From Purpureocillium takamizusanense (Eukaryota > Ascomycota > Sordariomycetes > Hypocreales > Ophiocordycipitaceae), in NCBI RefSeq assembly GCF_022605165.1, contig NC_063079.1, forward strand, positions 72,001-136,000: a stretch of DNA of 64,000 nucleotides, given 5' to 3'. Made by a program: the position numbers and the translations under genes. Under the pieces are notes generated by a model that saw only the letters and a list, made by a program, of their open reading frames with translations, searched no databases and was not told where the DNA came from. The first letter of the stretch is position 1. Each line of letters opens with the position of its first letter. This document shows positions 10,558 through 23,597 of the stretch, one piece after another.

Positions 10558-11448
10558 AAGTAATGCTATTCGTAAAGGAAGAAAACTTTCGGCGTAAAGG
10601 TATTCTACTTTTTTCTAGGTCCGCGCCTTACCCCTATGCCGCGCTAGCTATTTTTAATACGTAAGTATAAGACGAGACCGGCGCGCTATAATATATACCG
10701 ATATCTCGATTAAACTTTAATTAAACTATATCGTTATAATATAGCGCCTATATTAATACGCTAGTAAGGCTTAATTCGCTTAAAAACGCATTTCCTCGTA
10801 ATATTATAATATTAGAGCGTTATTATTCCGCTCTAAGCTAAGCTTATATTTATAATTATACTTATAAGAAGCCTATACTTTCGCCTACGCTTATACCCGC
10901 GCCCGAGCCTATAGCCCTATTTGCCCCTTCGTTAGTAGGGCCTAATCTACCTAAAAAATGCGTTTCCGCTATTTACTTAAGATATTATAATATTAGAGAC
11001 TCGTTTTTCCGAGCCGGGCCGGGCGCCTACTCGTATTAAGTACTGTCGTTACTATCACTGCCCTCGCTCGTAATGCCGCCGGTCGGCCTAGCCTTAAGTA
11101 GCCGCGCCGCCGCCGCTGCCGCTATAGCTACTTTATAATGCCCTTTTTATAGTCGTTATTGTCTTTAGCGCTATTCCTCGAGGGGGCTCGCAAGAGGTCT
11201 ATTTAATAATATTATAGGCGGTATCGTAAGCGGCTTTATAGATAGGTAGCTTTAAAAGGTATTAGCTATAATATACGAATTAAGGCTACTATTATACGAC
11301 CTATTTTTATAGGGTAGCCTAGCGCTAGCCTTAGCGGCGAATAGCACTTAAGTATAGTAGGCTACGCGATATAAGATTAGCTAGAAAAAATTAAAAAGTA
11401 AAATACCTTTACGCTAAGAGTTTTCTTCCTTTATAAATAATACTACTT
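10558..11448. mobile_element. Non-autonomous TIR DNA element (0.9 kb), RIP-mutated
   Basis: The terminal inverted repeats are about 47 bp long: left 10558-10604, right about 11402-11448 reverse-complemented, both containing TAAAGGAAGAAAAC and GCGTAAAGGTATT. All mismatches between the two arms are transitions, as RIP would leave. An 8-bp direct repeat AAAAATAT flanks it (10550-10557 and 11449-11456), as for hAT-type elements. Subterminal sequence on both sides (for example CCGCGCTAGCTATTTTT near 10639 and TAGTAGGCTACGCGATAT near 11356) is shared with the larger element at 12895-16178. It therefore looks like an internally deleted derivative of that family. Confidence 0.75.
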
Positions 11449-12894
11449 AAAAATATAACTTAATATATCTAGAAAAGAGGGTCCCTTAAGACCTAAAGCT
11501 ATATTTATTAATAAAGATAAGGCTAAAAAAGATTCTTTTTATATCTTAAGAAAGTATTAAACCGCTATATTATCTTAAGAATAGCTTATTCTACCTTTTT
11601 TAATAATATAAGGTACGTTTTTCTTTATAGCTAATAGCGGTTTAAGTAAAGTTTAATTCGTTTTAATCCTCGCTTTATAATAAGCTAACCCTATCGTTAT
11701 AAAATACTAATCGTTTACTTTTTAGTTAGCTTAACTTAAAAGATTAAGTTATATATTACCTTAATTAGCTCTAGGATTTCTTTAGTTTAAGTTTATTAAT
11801 AAAGGAGATCTTAGTCTATAATTTAATAAGATAAGGTATTAAGATTAACTATAATATAAAAGTATTTATATAGCTTATAATAAATCCTACTCTATAAAAT
11901 ACTATTAAGGTAAAGATAGGTATAAAATCCCGGGTAGTTAAGACTAATAGTATATTAGTAAGAAAAGGCATAAGAAAGAGTTATAGTAGAGAGACGAAGG
12001 AAAGGGGGGGCTAAGAACGGAAATAGCTAGGGGTAAAAGGGGTAATAAAGATAAGACTATAAGGATAGCTATAAAAGGGAAAGAACTTTCCTAAAAGGAC
12101 GAGAGACGCTATACCTCTTTAGTTATAGCCGATAATACTTACTCTTTTGCCTTATTCTTATACTTTAAATATAAGTATACTTCCTTAATATAAGTATCTT
12201 ATATTACCGCGGATTACTATATAGTTTTATAAACTATCGCGAATATAGATATCTAACGCTAAAGACTATTTAATTAAAGCTTAATAGTCCTCTTACTATA
12301 TTAATATATTAAAATATATAAGTCTTTATATTATAGTATACTATATAGGGATAGGAAGAGTATAAAGGAAACGCGCTCTATAGTTTAATATCTTTCTCGC
12401 CCTAATATAATAGCTATATAACTACTAGCTATAAGGAGATATCCCTATATAGCTTACTTATATTTCGCTATTTAAGCTCTTTAAGATTTAGTCTTAATTT
12501 ATAGTAATAAGTATAGCCTAATAGCTAATATAGTTATTATCTCTCTTACTTAATTAAATTAACTATATTATTATTATTATAATTCCTAAAGCTTTTTTTA
12601 TAATTACTTAAAAGCGATAATAATATTAATAAAGAGCTATTATAATATAAATATATTATATAATATTATATTAATAAAGGGCAACCTTATTAATAATACG
12701 ATTAGGATATTTAATATAATATAAGCTATAATAAGTAATATAGATATTTAAAAGGAGATTTTAATTAAAGAATAAGCTTAAATAATCTATCTTTATATTA
12801 AATAGCTTAAAGAGCTTTAATTACTTTAAAAAAAGGAGAGATAGCTATATAAATCTCTTACTTAAAGTAAAGGTATTAATATAATATTATTTAA

Positions 12895-15800
12895 GAGTTT
12901 TACTATTAATAAAGGAAGAAAAGTCTAGGGGCAAAGGTATTCTATATTTTTCTAGGCCTATGCCCTGCCCTTAGACCGCGCTAGCTATTTTTAGTATATA
13001 AGTATAGGACGAGATAGGCGCGCTATAATATATACCGATATCTTAATTAAATTATATCGTTATAATGCCCGCTTACGTTAGCGCGCCGGTAGGGCTTAAT
13101 TCGCTTAAAAAATATATTTCCGTTATTTCCCTACGATATTATTATATTCGAATAGATATTCTTCCGCTCTAGGTCGGGCGCTATTGGCGCCGCGCTTATG
13201 CCTACCGTTATTACTACCCGCTAATTATGCCTATGACTTTATCTACCCCGGTAAGGCTTAATTCGCTTAAAAATAGCGTTTTCGCCGTTTTCCCTTAATA
13301 TTATAATATCGGGGCTATATTATTCTATATTAGGCTAGGCGTAGGCGCGGGCGCTATCGCTTATAATACTATTAGTCGGCCTTAAGCGGCATTACCGCTA
13401 TACCGCTAATAGCGGGTAATTTATAATACCGTTATAGCCGCTATTCGAGACCTACTATAAGGCTATTATAATACCGTCTCTAATATTATATAAGGCTTAC
13501 TATAAGGCCGCTATAATACCTTATTATTACCTTCTTCCTTAAAGTAAGACTAATTATATCTTATACTTGAGTTTAATAGGTAAATACCTTAACTAGCCGT
13601 TTAGCTAAGCTATTAGCGCGGGCTATTATAGCGAGTCTATAAGGCTACCTATAATATTAGCTATAAGGCCTAGCATTACTATATATTATTAGCCTTAGCG
13701 GTATCGTTATTAATGCTATTAGCGTTATCGTTATTATCGAGTTAAAAGTAACGTAGAACCTTAAGCTTCTTATTAGCTATATTAAGGTATAGTCGGCTAT
13801 AGGTATTCTTAATAACGGTTAGGTTATAGATCTTAAGGTAGCTATCTTAAAGGTTTTAATAATAGTTAATTAATAAGTAGTCCTAAAGTAAGATATAACA
13901 TAAAGAAATTAACGATATAGAAAGTATAAACTAAGGGCTTTTTAAGCTATTAGCGGGGGGCAATTTAATTACGCTATAGCCGCGACTTCTCTATAAGGTA
14001 TTCGAAGATCGTATAACTATAAGGTAGCCTATATTAATATTAGAAATTACCTATATAGGCCCGTAATAATATTAGCTCCCGCTAATTAAGTATTACGGTA
14101 ATAATAAAGCGATATTATATAGCGAGAAGGTTAATAGCTAAATATATAAGTTAATAATTTAACTTACTTAGCTAAGTCTATTAGGTATATTAAAGCCGCT
14201 ATTTATAAAGCTACTTAATAGCCTTTTAAATATAGGCCCGAGCTTTATTCTTAAGTATTAACTTTAAGCCTTTATAAAGATAATAAAGGTCTAATATATT
14301 AATTATAAGATAAGACTTAATATCTATATAGGTAGTCTTAATAAGATTATTAACCCTTTAACTAAAGTTATAATATTAGTTAATATAATACTTAGCCTAT
14401 TATTAACGCTAAGGTATATATTTATCTTAGATATATTAAAGGGTCCGTTTTTTATAGCTAAAGGAGTTAATAAGAGACTTTTAAGTATCCTTAAAGAGAT
14501 TATAATTAGCGGTATAAATAATGGCTTAAAAGGCTTTATATATACTATTATAGGTATCGTCTTAGGTATTTAGTAAGCTCGAAATGCCTTTTTCTACCTC
14601 TTATTATATATAGTCGCGATCTTTAAGGTTAAAGTCGAGCTTTAGCTCGGTAACCTAAATATTAATAAGCTAGCCGCTATTATTATTATTATCGCTATCG
14701 CTATTATTATCGCTACCTTCTTTATCCTTTTAATAAGTATTAATCTTAGCCTTAACGTTAGCTAAGATATAATATATATATAGCTATTACTATATATTAG
14801 GAAAGACCCTTATAAGGGCTATATAAAGAGCTTATTCTTTATCTATAATTATAACTTCTAGCGCTAATACTATAAGGCTCTTATAGAGCTTATTAAGTCG
14901 CTTGATAAGCTATTAAAAATAATACTCTTTTTTACCGTTAATAAGGCTAAAGGTAAAATTAGCGACGCTTTTATAATCTATAACGCCTATAACTTAAAAG
15001 AAGGGTATTTTAAAGCGGTTAATCTTATATATATTATCGAGACTAAGGACTTCTAGGAACTTCTTTTATATTTCGTAATACTAAAGGTAGGTTTAAAAAA
15101 GGGCTTTAAGGCGACCTTTATTATCGAGTAATTTATTAACCTTAATCTCTCTTATTTATTTAAGCTCTTTAATAAATACTTATATAGCTATAAGGCTATT
15201 AAGGTATTCCTTCTTAATAGCTTAATAATCGTTATAAATATCCTTCTTTTAAAAGAAGCTATAGCTTAGGTTAGCGTTATAAATAATATTTACTATCTCC
15301 TAGGCTTATATACTATACTTAGCTATAAGCTCCCTCTCTTTATCTTATTAAGTTACTATATAATAGCGGAAAATAGTATACATAAATAAATCGAAAGACT
15401 AGCTATAATTATACTAACCTTTAGCTACCTTATATACCTATTTCTAACTAAAAGACTTAATAATCGAGGTAATAACTTTAATAAGGTAATCGAGCTTTTA
15501 AGTTATTAACTTCTATATACCTATACTTTAAGACGCTTACTTAAGGCTACGATCGTAGCGAAAGACGATATATATAGGTTAAGAGATACTATTAATTTCT
15601 CGCTAGTCGGTAAAAGAAGCCTTAACGATATAGGCGCTATTCTCGCGATAGAAGTCGGTTAGGAAGTTAAAGAGTTCTTAAAAAGTATCGAAGAGCGGCG
15701 ATAGCGGTAAAAAAAGTATCGGTACGGCAATAAAGCTATCGTCTATATCTATATTAAAATATCGTTAGCTAGCTCGTTAGCGTTATAGCTAGTAAGGAAC

Positions 15801-16178
15801 TTACTATTAGCGGCGTTAATAACGGGCTCGTTAATAGCGGGCTAGGCCGTATTAAGTATAAGACTAAGGTCTATACCTATAGTAAGCTAGTCTACGAGAG
15901 AGTAAATTAAAGGCATAATATAAGGGCAATAGCTACGATATAAGGGCAAAGCTATAATATAAGGGCAAAGCTACGATATAAGGTAAAGGCTATAATATAT
16001 ATATTATATTAAGGCAGGAATAAAACGCGGGCGGCTATAGGGGTAGCCCCGCGCTAGCCTAGGCTATAAACCTTATCTAGGTATAGTAGGCTACGCGATA
16101 TATAATTAGCTAAAAATTTTAAGAGATATAAAATACCTTTGCCCCTAGACTTTTCTTCCTTTACTAATAGTAAAACTC
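12895..16178. mobile_element. TIR DNA element (3.3 kb), RIP-mutated, possible hAT type
   Basis: The left end begins GAGTTTTACTATTAATAAAG and the right end is its reverse complement. The inverted repeats match over 47 bp with one transition. The 8-bp direct repeat TTATTTAA (12887-12894 and 16179-16186) is the likely target duplication, although its ends are self-complementary so the exact boundary could shift by 1-2 bp. The length and an 8-bp duplication fit the hAT superfamily; no transposase can be read because of the mutations. The interior (13.1-16.0 kb) keeps more G/C than the sequence to its right. It seems to sit inside the gag part of the Gypsy relic. Confidence 0.75.
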
Positions 16179-16186
16179 TTATTTAA

Positions 16187-19100
16187 AAATAAAGTATTTT
16201 TAATTCCTTTAGTAATAATTAAAATAATAAAGTAAAGATAGCGAATTTCTTAAAGTTAAGCTATTTTATTAACCCTTAAAGGTATTAAGATTAGCTATAA
16301 GATATTAAGTATACCTTTATTAAAATACTTTAAAAGTTTTAAAAAAATAAAAAAAAAGATTATTTTTGCTTTAAATTATATATATTATAAAGGATAGATA
16401 AGATAAAATTAATACTTTAATAATTAACTTAAAAGTAAAAAAGAATAATTAAAGATAAGTTAAATAGCCTTTAAGGATTAAATATAAATATTCCTTTAAG
16501 ACTTAATTAATTATAAAGTAAATCTTATTATTTAAAGATAAAATATAACTTAATAAAAGAATTAATTACTTATTAACTTTAATTTATATTTAAATTTAAT
16601 AGAAAAGTATTTTAAATATATTAGTAAAATAGATTATACCTTTATATTCTTTAATAAGCTATACCTTAAGTCATAGTATTAAATTTACTTATAGATATTT
16701 ATTAAAAATAAGATTTATAAAGCTATAATAAGGATTATTTAATAAGTTTAAGACTTTATAGACTATAAAATTAAATAAAAAGAATTTACTTTTTATAAAG
16801 GTAAATAAATAGCGAAAATCTTATAAAAGGGAGGTATTTAAAATATAAATAATAAATAAAGAAAAAGACTATTTACTTTAATTAATAAAGTAAATATTAT
16901 TTTAATAATATTAATAATTAAGGAAAAGCTATAGTATTTTTATTATAGAAGTAAAGATTACTTTAAAAGGTTATACTTTAAGCTTATTAAGAAAAGGGGT
17001 AATATAAATATATTAGAAAACTCTTAGTAGCTAAAGTAAATATTTATACCTTAAAGGAACCTATAATAAAGAGGGTAATATAATACTTAATAATATTAAT
17101 AGCGATTTATTAATAATAAAAGGTATAAATATATATAAGGCTTAATATATACTTAAAGGTAGACCTTATTAATATTACCTTTATATAATAATAATAGCTA
17201 TAATAATTACCTTAAAAGACCCTTAAATTAAAAATATTAAAGGAGCTTTATATTCCTTAATATAAGGTCTAAAAGGTATTAATTATAATAAAAGATAGTT
17301 AAAGCTAAAAATATTACTTAATTTACTTTTATATTATTATTAATTATTATTTAAGGCTAAAAAGGTACTTTATTTTATTAAATATATTAATATTTATAAA
17401 ATATTAAATTTATTTAACCTTTATTATTTATAAATAATAGTTTAAATATAATTAAATAAGCTTAAAGATATTAAAGGAATAAAGATTTATCTATATATAT
17501 TAAAACGATATAAAAGTATATATTATAATATAGGAAAAAGAGCTAAGCCCTTTATTATTAAGAGAAAATAAAAAAGTAATAAATAATAAATTAAGAATTA
17601 ACCCTTTATTATATAAAGTAATATACTTTAAAGATATATTTAATATTATTTAAGTAAGGATATTACTATATTATAAAGAAATAAATTATATAATTAACTT
17701 CCTCTTTAATATAGTCTTATTATATAGCCTTCTTTACTTACTTTTATAGATTAAATTAAAAAAGCTTTATAATTATATTAATAAAAACTTAACGAAAAGG
17801 TAGATATAATATTTAAAAAGCTTAATAAATATTTTTATCTTTTTTATACTTAAGAAAGATAATATTTTTTAATTATATATAAATTATTATAAGCTTCATT
17901 ATATTTTAATAAAGAATTATTATATATTTTCTTATATATTTAAGATTATAAACTATTATAAAAGTATTTAATATTTTAGTAAGATTAATATTAAGGATAT
18001 TTACTATAAGATTTATATTTAAGAAAGAGATAAATAAAAGATTATTTTTTATATTTATTATAGCTACTTTAAGTATTTAATTATACCTATTAGCTTAATA
18101 AATACCTTAGCTACCTTTTAAAATTATATTTATTTAGCGCTTTAAGGGCTAATTAATATTATCTATATTATATATTTAAATAATATCTTTATCTTCTTAA
18201 AAATATAAAGAAAATATATTAAATACCTTATATAAGTCTTAAAATATATATAATAAATAAAGCTTTATATTAACTTTATTAAATATATATTTTATTAAAG
18301 CTTTATTAAATTCTTAAGGTTTATCCTCTTAAGTATTAATATTTTAATAAATCTTTATTAAGTATAAGCTATTATTATTAATAAAAGCCTTAAATATTCT
18401 AAGAGCTTTAAGTCTTCTTTAAGTTTTATAACTTTTATTATAAGTTTATTTATTAATATTTTAAAATCGCTACCTTTTTTATAGCGCCCCTTAAGGGTAA
18501 TTAAAATAATAAAAAATTAAATAATATAAAGCTAAATATTAATAAAAGAGCTATATTTAAATAGTTTAAATTAGCCTTTTAAAATATACCTTTATTATAA
18601 TATTTTAATCTTATTAAGCTAATATATATTAAGATAAATATATTAAATTATATTATAGTTAAGATCTTATCTTAATTAAATAAAAAAAGATAATAATATT
18701 TAATTATTTTTTAATTATAGAAATTTAAACTTAAAGAAATAAATTATAATACCTTTAATAAAGAGATATTTATAATTATAAAGTTATTTAAATATTAGTA
18801 ATATTATATTAAAGGGGTAATAAGCTTTATTAAAGTCTTCTTTAACTATTATAACCTTTAAATATTTATAAATTAAGTAAAGCTAAATAAGAGATAAATA
18901 TAATAATATATAGCTTTAATATTATTTAACTTTATAATTAAATATTATTTAAGGAAAAATAACCTTATAGATAGGCTATTAAGAAAGGTTAATTATATTA
19001 GTAAAATATTAATAAATACTTATTTATTATTAAATTTATAAAATTAATTAATAATAATCGAAAAAGTAATAGTAAAGGTAATATATTATAAAGGATAAAG

Positions 19101-21221
19101 TAAAAAGTTAATAAAGGAAATATTCCTTTATCTTAAATTAAAGCTAATTAACTTAAATTAAAATTATATTAAAGAACTTTAAACTTAATTATTAAGTAAA
19201 GAAATATATAAAGTAAAATCTCTTATTATTTTATATTTAAGTTAAGTATACTTTAATAAAAGAGGTAGTCTATAAAGAATTAATAATAAACTTTAAAGAG
19301 TTAATTAAATATATTTAAAGTAAAGATAAAGAAGCTTATTAATAAATTACTTTTATAGTTTAAAAATATAAAGATAATAAAGATAAGACTTAAAAGATAA
19401 GCTTAAATAATCTATTATATTATAATAGATATATTTATATATTAATAAAAAAGATTATTAAATAAGAATTCTTAAGAGTTTATTATAATAATCCCTTAGC
19501 TAACTATTTTAAAGTTTAATATATAATAAAGCTACTCTATAGAGTCTTTTATTAGCTAGGTATATTAAAGGATATATAATAATATATTTAATTATATATT
19601 ATATATTAAAGGGTAGTAATTAAGAAATATTAATTATATAATAAGCTTAAATTATTTTTAATTCTTTAAAGATTATAATTAAAAGTTATAATAGACTTTA
19701 TTATAAAGTTATTAAAGACTAAATAGAATTAATAAATTTATAATATTATCTTAATAATTATAGATCGATATATTAAATATTTATTATTCTTCCTTTACTA
19801 TATAGATATTAATATAATTAAGTTTATAAAGCTCTTTTATAATAAAGTTAAACTTTAGTTTAAAGTACTTAATAGTATTATCTTAAATAAGGGCTTAATA
19901 TTTATAAATAACTTTTAATTATAATTATATTAAGCCTTAAAGATTAAGTAATAATTATTTATAATATTTTACTTTTAGATTAATAGCTAAATAAAGTAAA
20001 TAAATTAAACCCTTAAATATTACTTTTATTATTTTATTATAGCTAATTAAATTAATTAAGCTTAATTATTATAATAAGCGTAATTTATATATAATAATAT
20101 AATTAATATAACTATAAAATTAATACTTAATAATATATTAATAAGCTATAAGTTAGTAATTTATTTTTACTTAAAAGATATAATAATTAAAGGAAATATA
20201 TTTAATATTTAAGCTAAATTATAATAGTTAAGAATATTATAAAAGTAATTATATAAATATTAATAAAAAGCTATTAAGTTATAAATAAAATATTATAATA
20301 AATAATATAAAGAACTAGCCTTAAAAGTAAGCGATTTAATTAAGTTATCTATAAAGAACTTATACCTTAAGGGTAATAAAAGGAAGCTTTTATTTAAATA
20401 TATTAGCTTATTTTATATCCTTTAATATATTAAATCTTAAATATATTAATAAATACTCTTTAATAAATATATTTATATTTATAATATATTTTATATTAGC
20501 TTTTTAAAACCTTAAATTATAAAGCTAAGAAAATAAATTAATAATAAATCGATACTTATATTTAACCTTATTAACGATAATAATAAATAAGAAATAAAAG
20601 ATATTAAAGAATATTATTATAAATATAATACCTTAGCTTACCTTATTAAATAAAAAGGATAGCCTATAAAATATAATTAATAAGTTTTAATATTAAATAT
20701 AAAAAACGCCTTAAATATAATCGCTATTTATTATTAAAGTATTAAGTTAAAGATAAATTAAAAGTAAAGAGCTAATTAATTAAAAATAAAAAGTAAAAAA
20801 TAATTTATTATATATTTATAAAAATAAATAAAAAGAAAAACCTAATATATTAAAATTTAATATTAACTTTAAATTACTTTAATACTTAAAAAGTAAAACT
20901 TAATAAAGGCTATAAAAGTTATTAATAAATTATTAATATAATAGTATTAAATCTATAAGTTAAGGATAAGGAACTCTAATATAATATTAATAAAGAATAT
21001 ATCTTTAATCTTATTATAGATAAGTAGCTCCTTAATATTATAGTAAATCGCTATTAATATAGCGCTTTATATTAAAAATCTATTATTACTTAATATTAAA
21101 TATAATATTATTATTATTTTTTAATTAAAGACTTTATTATATAATTAAAAAAGTTATTAATAATTAAATAGTAAAATAAAAATAAAAGGAGTATTTATTA
21201 TAGAAATAAAGAAAGGGGGAT
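16187..21221 (+). pseudogene. Ty3/Gypsy chromodomain retrotransposon relic (gag-pol), RIP-destroyed
   Basis: Plus-strand order of degraded but recognisable parts: a gag zinc knuckle with CX2CX4HX4C spacing (16935-16976), all its Cys and His codons turned to Tyr by CpA/TpG loss; reverse transcriptase (about 17850-18260), with the catalytic Y-x-D-D box at 18173-18184 now reading YLNN; an RNase H-like region after it; integrase (about 19440-19990), where two of the DDE acidic codons seem to survive; a chromodomain-like C-terminus (about 20605-20735); and a polypurine tract (21206-21220) just before a probable 3' LTR start at 21221. Stops occur throughout every frame. Gag probably continues to the left of the TIR element (about 12750-12886). 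LTR boundaries cannot be fixed. Confidence 0.75.
21206..21220 (+). other. Polypurine tract of the Gypsy relic
   Basis: A run of A and G ending GGGGGA stands immediately before TATTAATATA. This is the position expected for the plus-strand primer next to the 3' LTR. Purine-only tracts survive RIP because they contain no CpA. Confidence 0.5.
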
Positions 21222-23340
21222 ATTAATATAAAATAAGCGCTTAATATAATATAATAAATTTTTTATATTTCGCTATTACTTTAATAATAGACTTTTTAAT
21301 ATTTACTAAACTATACTTAAAATAATAGCCTTTTTTAATATTATTAAAAAAGATAATAAGTTAATATACTTTATAAGTAAAGTACTAATAAACTTTTAAT
21401 AAAAAAAATAAAGTCTTTAAAGTCTTTAATATAAGTCTTAATAATACTTTAGACTTAAATATAGATAATATTATAATTATTATAATTTCTTTTATAAAGG
21501 GTAATAATTTATTAAATATTAATAATTAAATAATAAAAAGCTAATAAAAGCTAAATAAATTTAAAAAAGCTTATTAAAATATAAAAATTATTTTATAAAT
21601 TAAAAAAAATATTATTAATAATAATAAATATTAATAATAACTTAAATATAATTAAGATATTTAAAGAGATTAAAAGTAATTTATTATTTCTTAAAATACT
21701 TATTATAAATATAAAAATAATATATATATTATTCTTTAATAAAAATAATAAAAGTCTTTTAAGACTTTAAAGTAAAATAATAATAAAAAGTATTATAGAC
21801 TAAAAAGTAAAAGTAATAAAGATAAAGAAATATTAAATTATTAGCGAGAATCTTATTAATAAAGCTATATTACTTTAAGTTAATATAACCTTATTTATTA
21901 TTTATAAAGGCTATTTATAAATTAGAAATCTATATTATATAATTAATATAATTAAGGTCTTTTAAATTATTAATAAAGTTATTAAAAATATTTTACTTTT
22001 AAGTTAAGGGTATAAAATTAAAAAATAATAATTAAATAAAGGAAAATATTAAAGAATTCTTAATAAAGGGCTAAATAAAAAAGGCTTAAAATAAAAATAT
22101 TAAAGAACTTAAAGTAAAGGAATAAATATTAAAAGCTTAAGAAAAATATATTAAGCTTATAATAAAGGGCTAAATATTAAAGCTTTAAAATAATATTAAT
22201 AAAGAGGTAAAAAAAAGGTAATTAATTATTATATTAAAGGTATTAATAAATAAAGTAAAAGTTATATTAATTAAAATAATATAAAAGTAATTTATTATTA
22301 ACTTACTTAAAGTACTTATTAAGAACCGGTATTATAGCCCTTAGCGATAATAGCCCTAATAAAAGTAAAGCCTTAAAGCCGACTAAGGTATAGGGTAGCT
22401 ATACTAAATTAATTTATAAGGACAAAGGATTATCCTAACCTAGCGATTATAAAATACTAGATAAGGTACCTATAAAGTTCGAATCGTATTTCGTTCTAAG
22501 GTATAGCTATTAATATAAACTTTCTATTAAAGAAAACGAAAAAGGCTAAAAGGCTTCCCTTACTTAATTTAATCCGTGATTTCCTATACTACCTATATAT
22601 TATATAAGCTATTAAAGCTCCTAGCTATAAATATACTTCTATAAAATAGTTAATTAAATACCAAAGGGTAAGGATGCCTACCTTATTAATACTATCTTTA
22701 GATATTAGCGCTATTTACTAAGATTACGTTAAAAACGGCTATACTTATAAGCTAATAAGTAATCCTAGAATAGGTAAAATAGTTATAAATTAATTAAATA
22801 ATAGCATTTATAAATATTAATTAACGCTATTACTACTATATATATCTTTTAGTAATTTAATAAATAGCTTAAGCTTATAAAGGAGGACCTAAATAATATA
22901 TAGAGTAAGGCTATATAGTAAGTAATATAATAAGTATAGGTATATAGTCTTAATATAGCGGCTTCTTCCTTTATATTGGGCTCGCTTTATATTTTACCTT
23001 TTAATAAGTAAAAGCTTTTAGCGCTAAAAACTATTACTAAAGCTACTTATCTTTAAATTATAAGTAATCTAACTACCCTAGCTTATTATACTTAATATTA
23101 ACCTTATTAATAAGAATTAAATACCCCCAATAAGGATAAAGAAGAGGCTAAGTAAAAGAGAGGAATATAATATCTATAATACGGCCTTTCGATAAATTAA
23201 ACTACCGAAATACTAAATCCTCTCTTATATCTTCGAGTATATCTAAACTACTAGCTTACTCTAGGCTTATCTCTAAAACTAGCTAATACGGGCTAAGGTA
23301 CTTAAGCTAAAGTACCGCGAGGTAGATGAACGATTAGCTA

Positions 23341-23597
23341 ACCTATTCTGGCCTTTCCCTCTACATTTTTTAGGGTTTTACACCACCGACCTCTATAGCC
23401 CGCCGTAATCTCAGCCGCATCGAAAGCGGCACTGGTCCACGGCTATTGATTTGAGTTGAGCTTGCCGTCCTCACTGACACTACGGCACGCTTCAGCCGCA
23501 TATCTAGCGTTTACTACAAAACAGCGGCCCAGCCCGTGTTGCACTCGTCGGTCACGTCCATTCACACAGACCTGAAGGACTTTCAGCAAAGACCATC
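23341..23597. other. Border of the RIP block and promoter of the PLA2-like gene
   Basis: Normal dinucleotide composition returns here within a few tens of bases. No coding sequence is seen. The 250 bp before the ATG at 23598 must hold the promoter; no clear TATA box is visible. Confidence 0.4.

Larger units (their letters stand above)
9345..23340. repeat. RIP-mutated AT-rich transposon nest
   Basis: Across about 14 kb CpA and TpG are almost absent and TpA is extremely frequent, while CpG, CpT and CpC survive locally. This is the outcome of repeat-induced point mutation (CpA to TpA on both strands). Because every TpG is hit, ATG codons vanish and TAA/TAG abound, so no open frame of any length exists between about 9990 and 23550. 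Recognisable parts are a solo LTR (9837-10069), a TIR element (10558-11448), a second TIR element (12895-16178) and a Gypsy relic (to about 21221). The stretches 9345-9831, 10075-10549, 11457-12750 and 21222-23340 are mutated repeats I cannot assign; 22330-23340 is somewhat less AT-rich than the core. Confidence 0.95.

Noticed and set aside
22470..22490. GTTCGAATCG resembling a tRNA T-loop
   Set aside because: It lies in mutated repeat DNA with no matching acceptor or anticodon stems around it.
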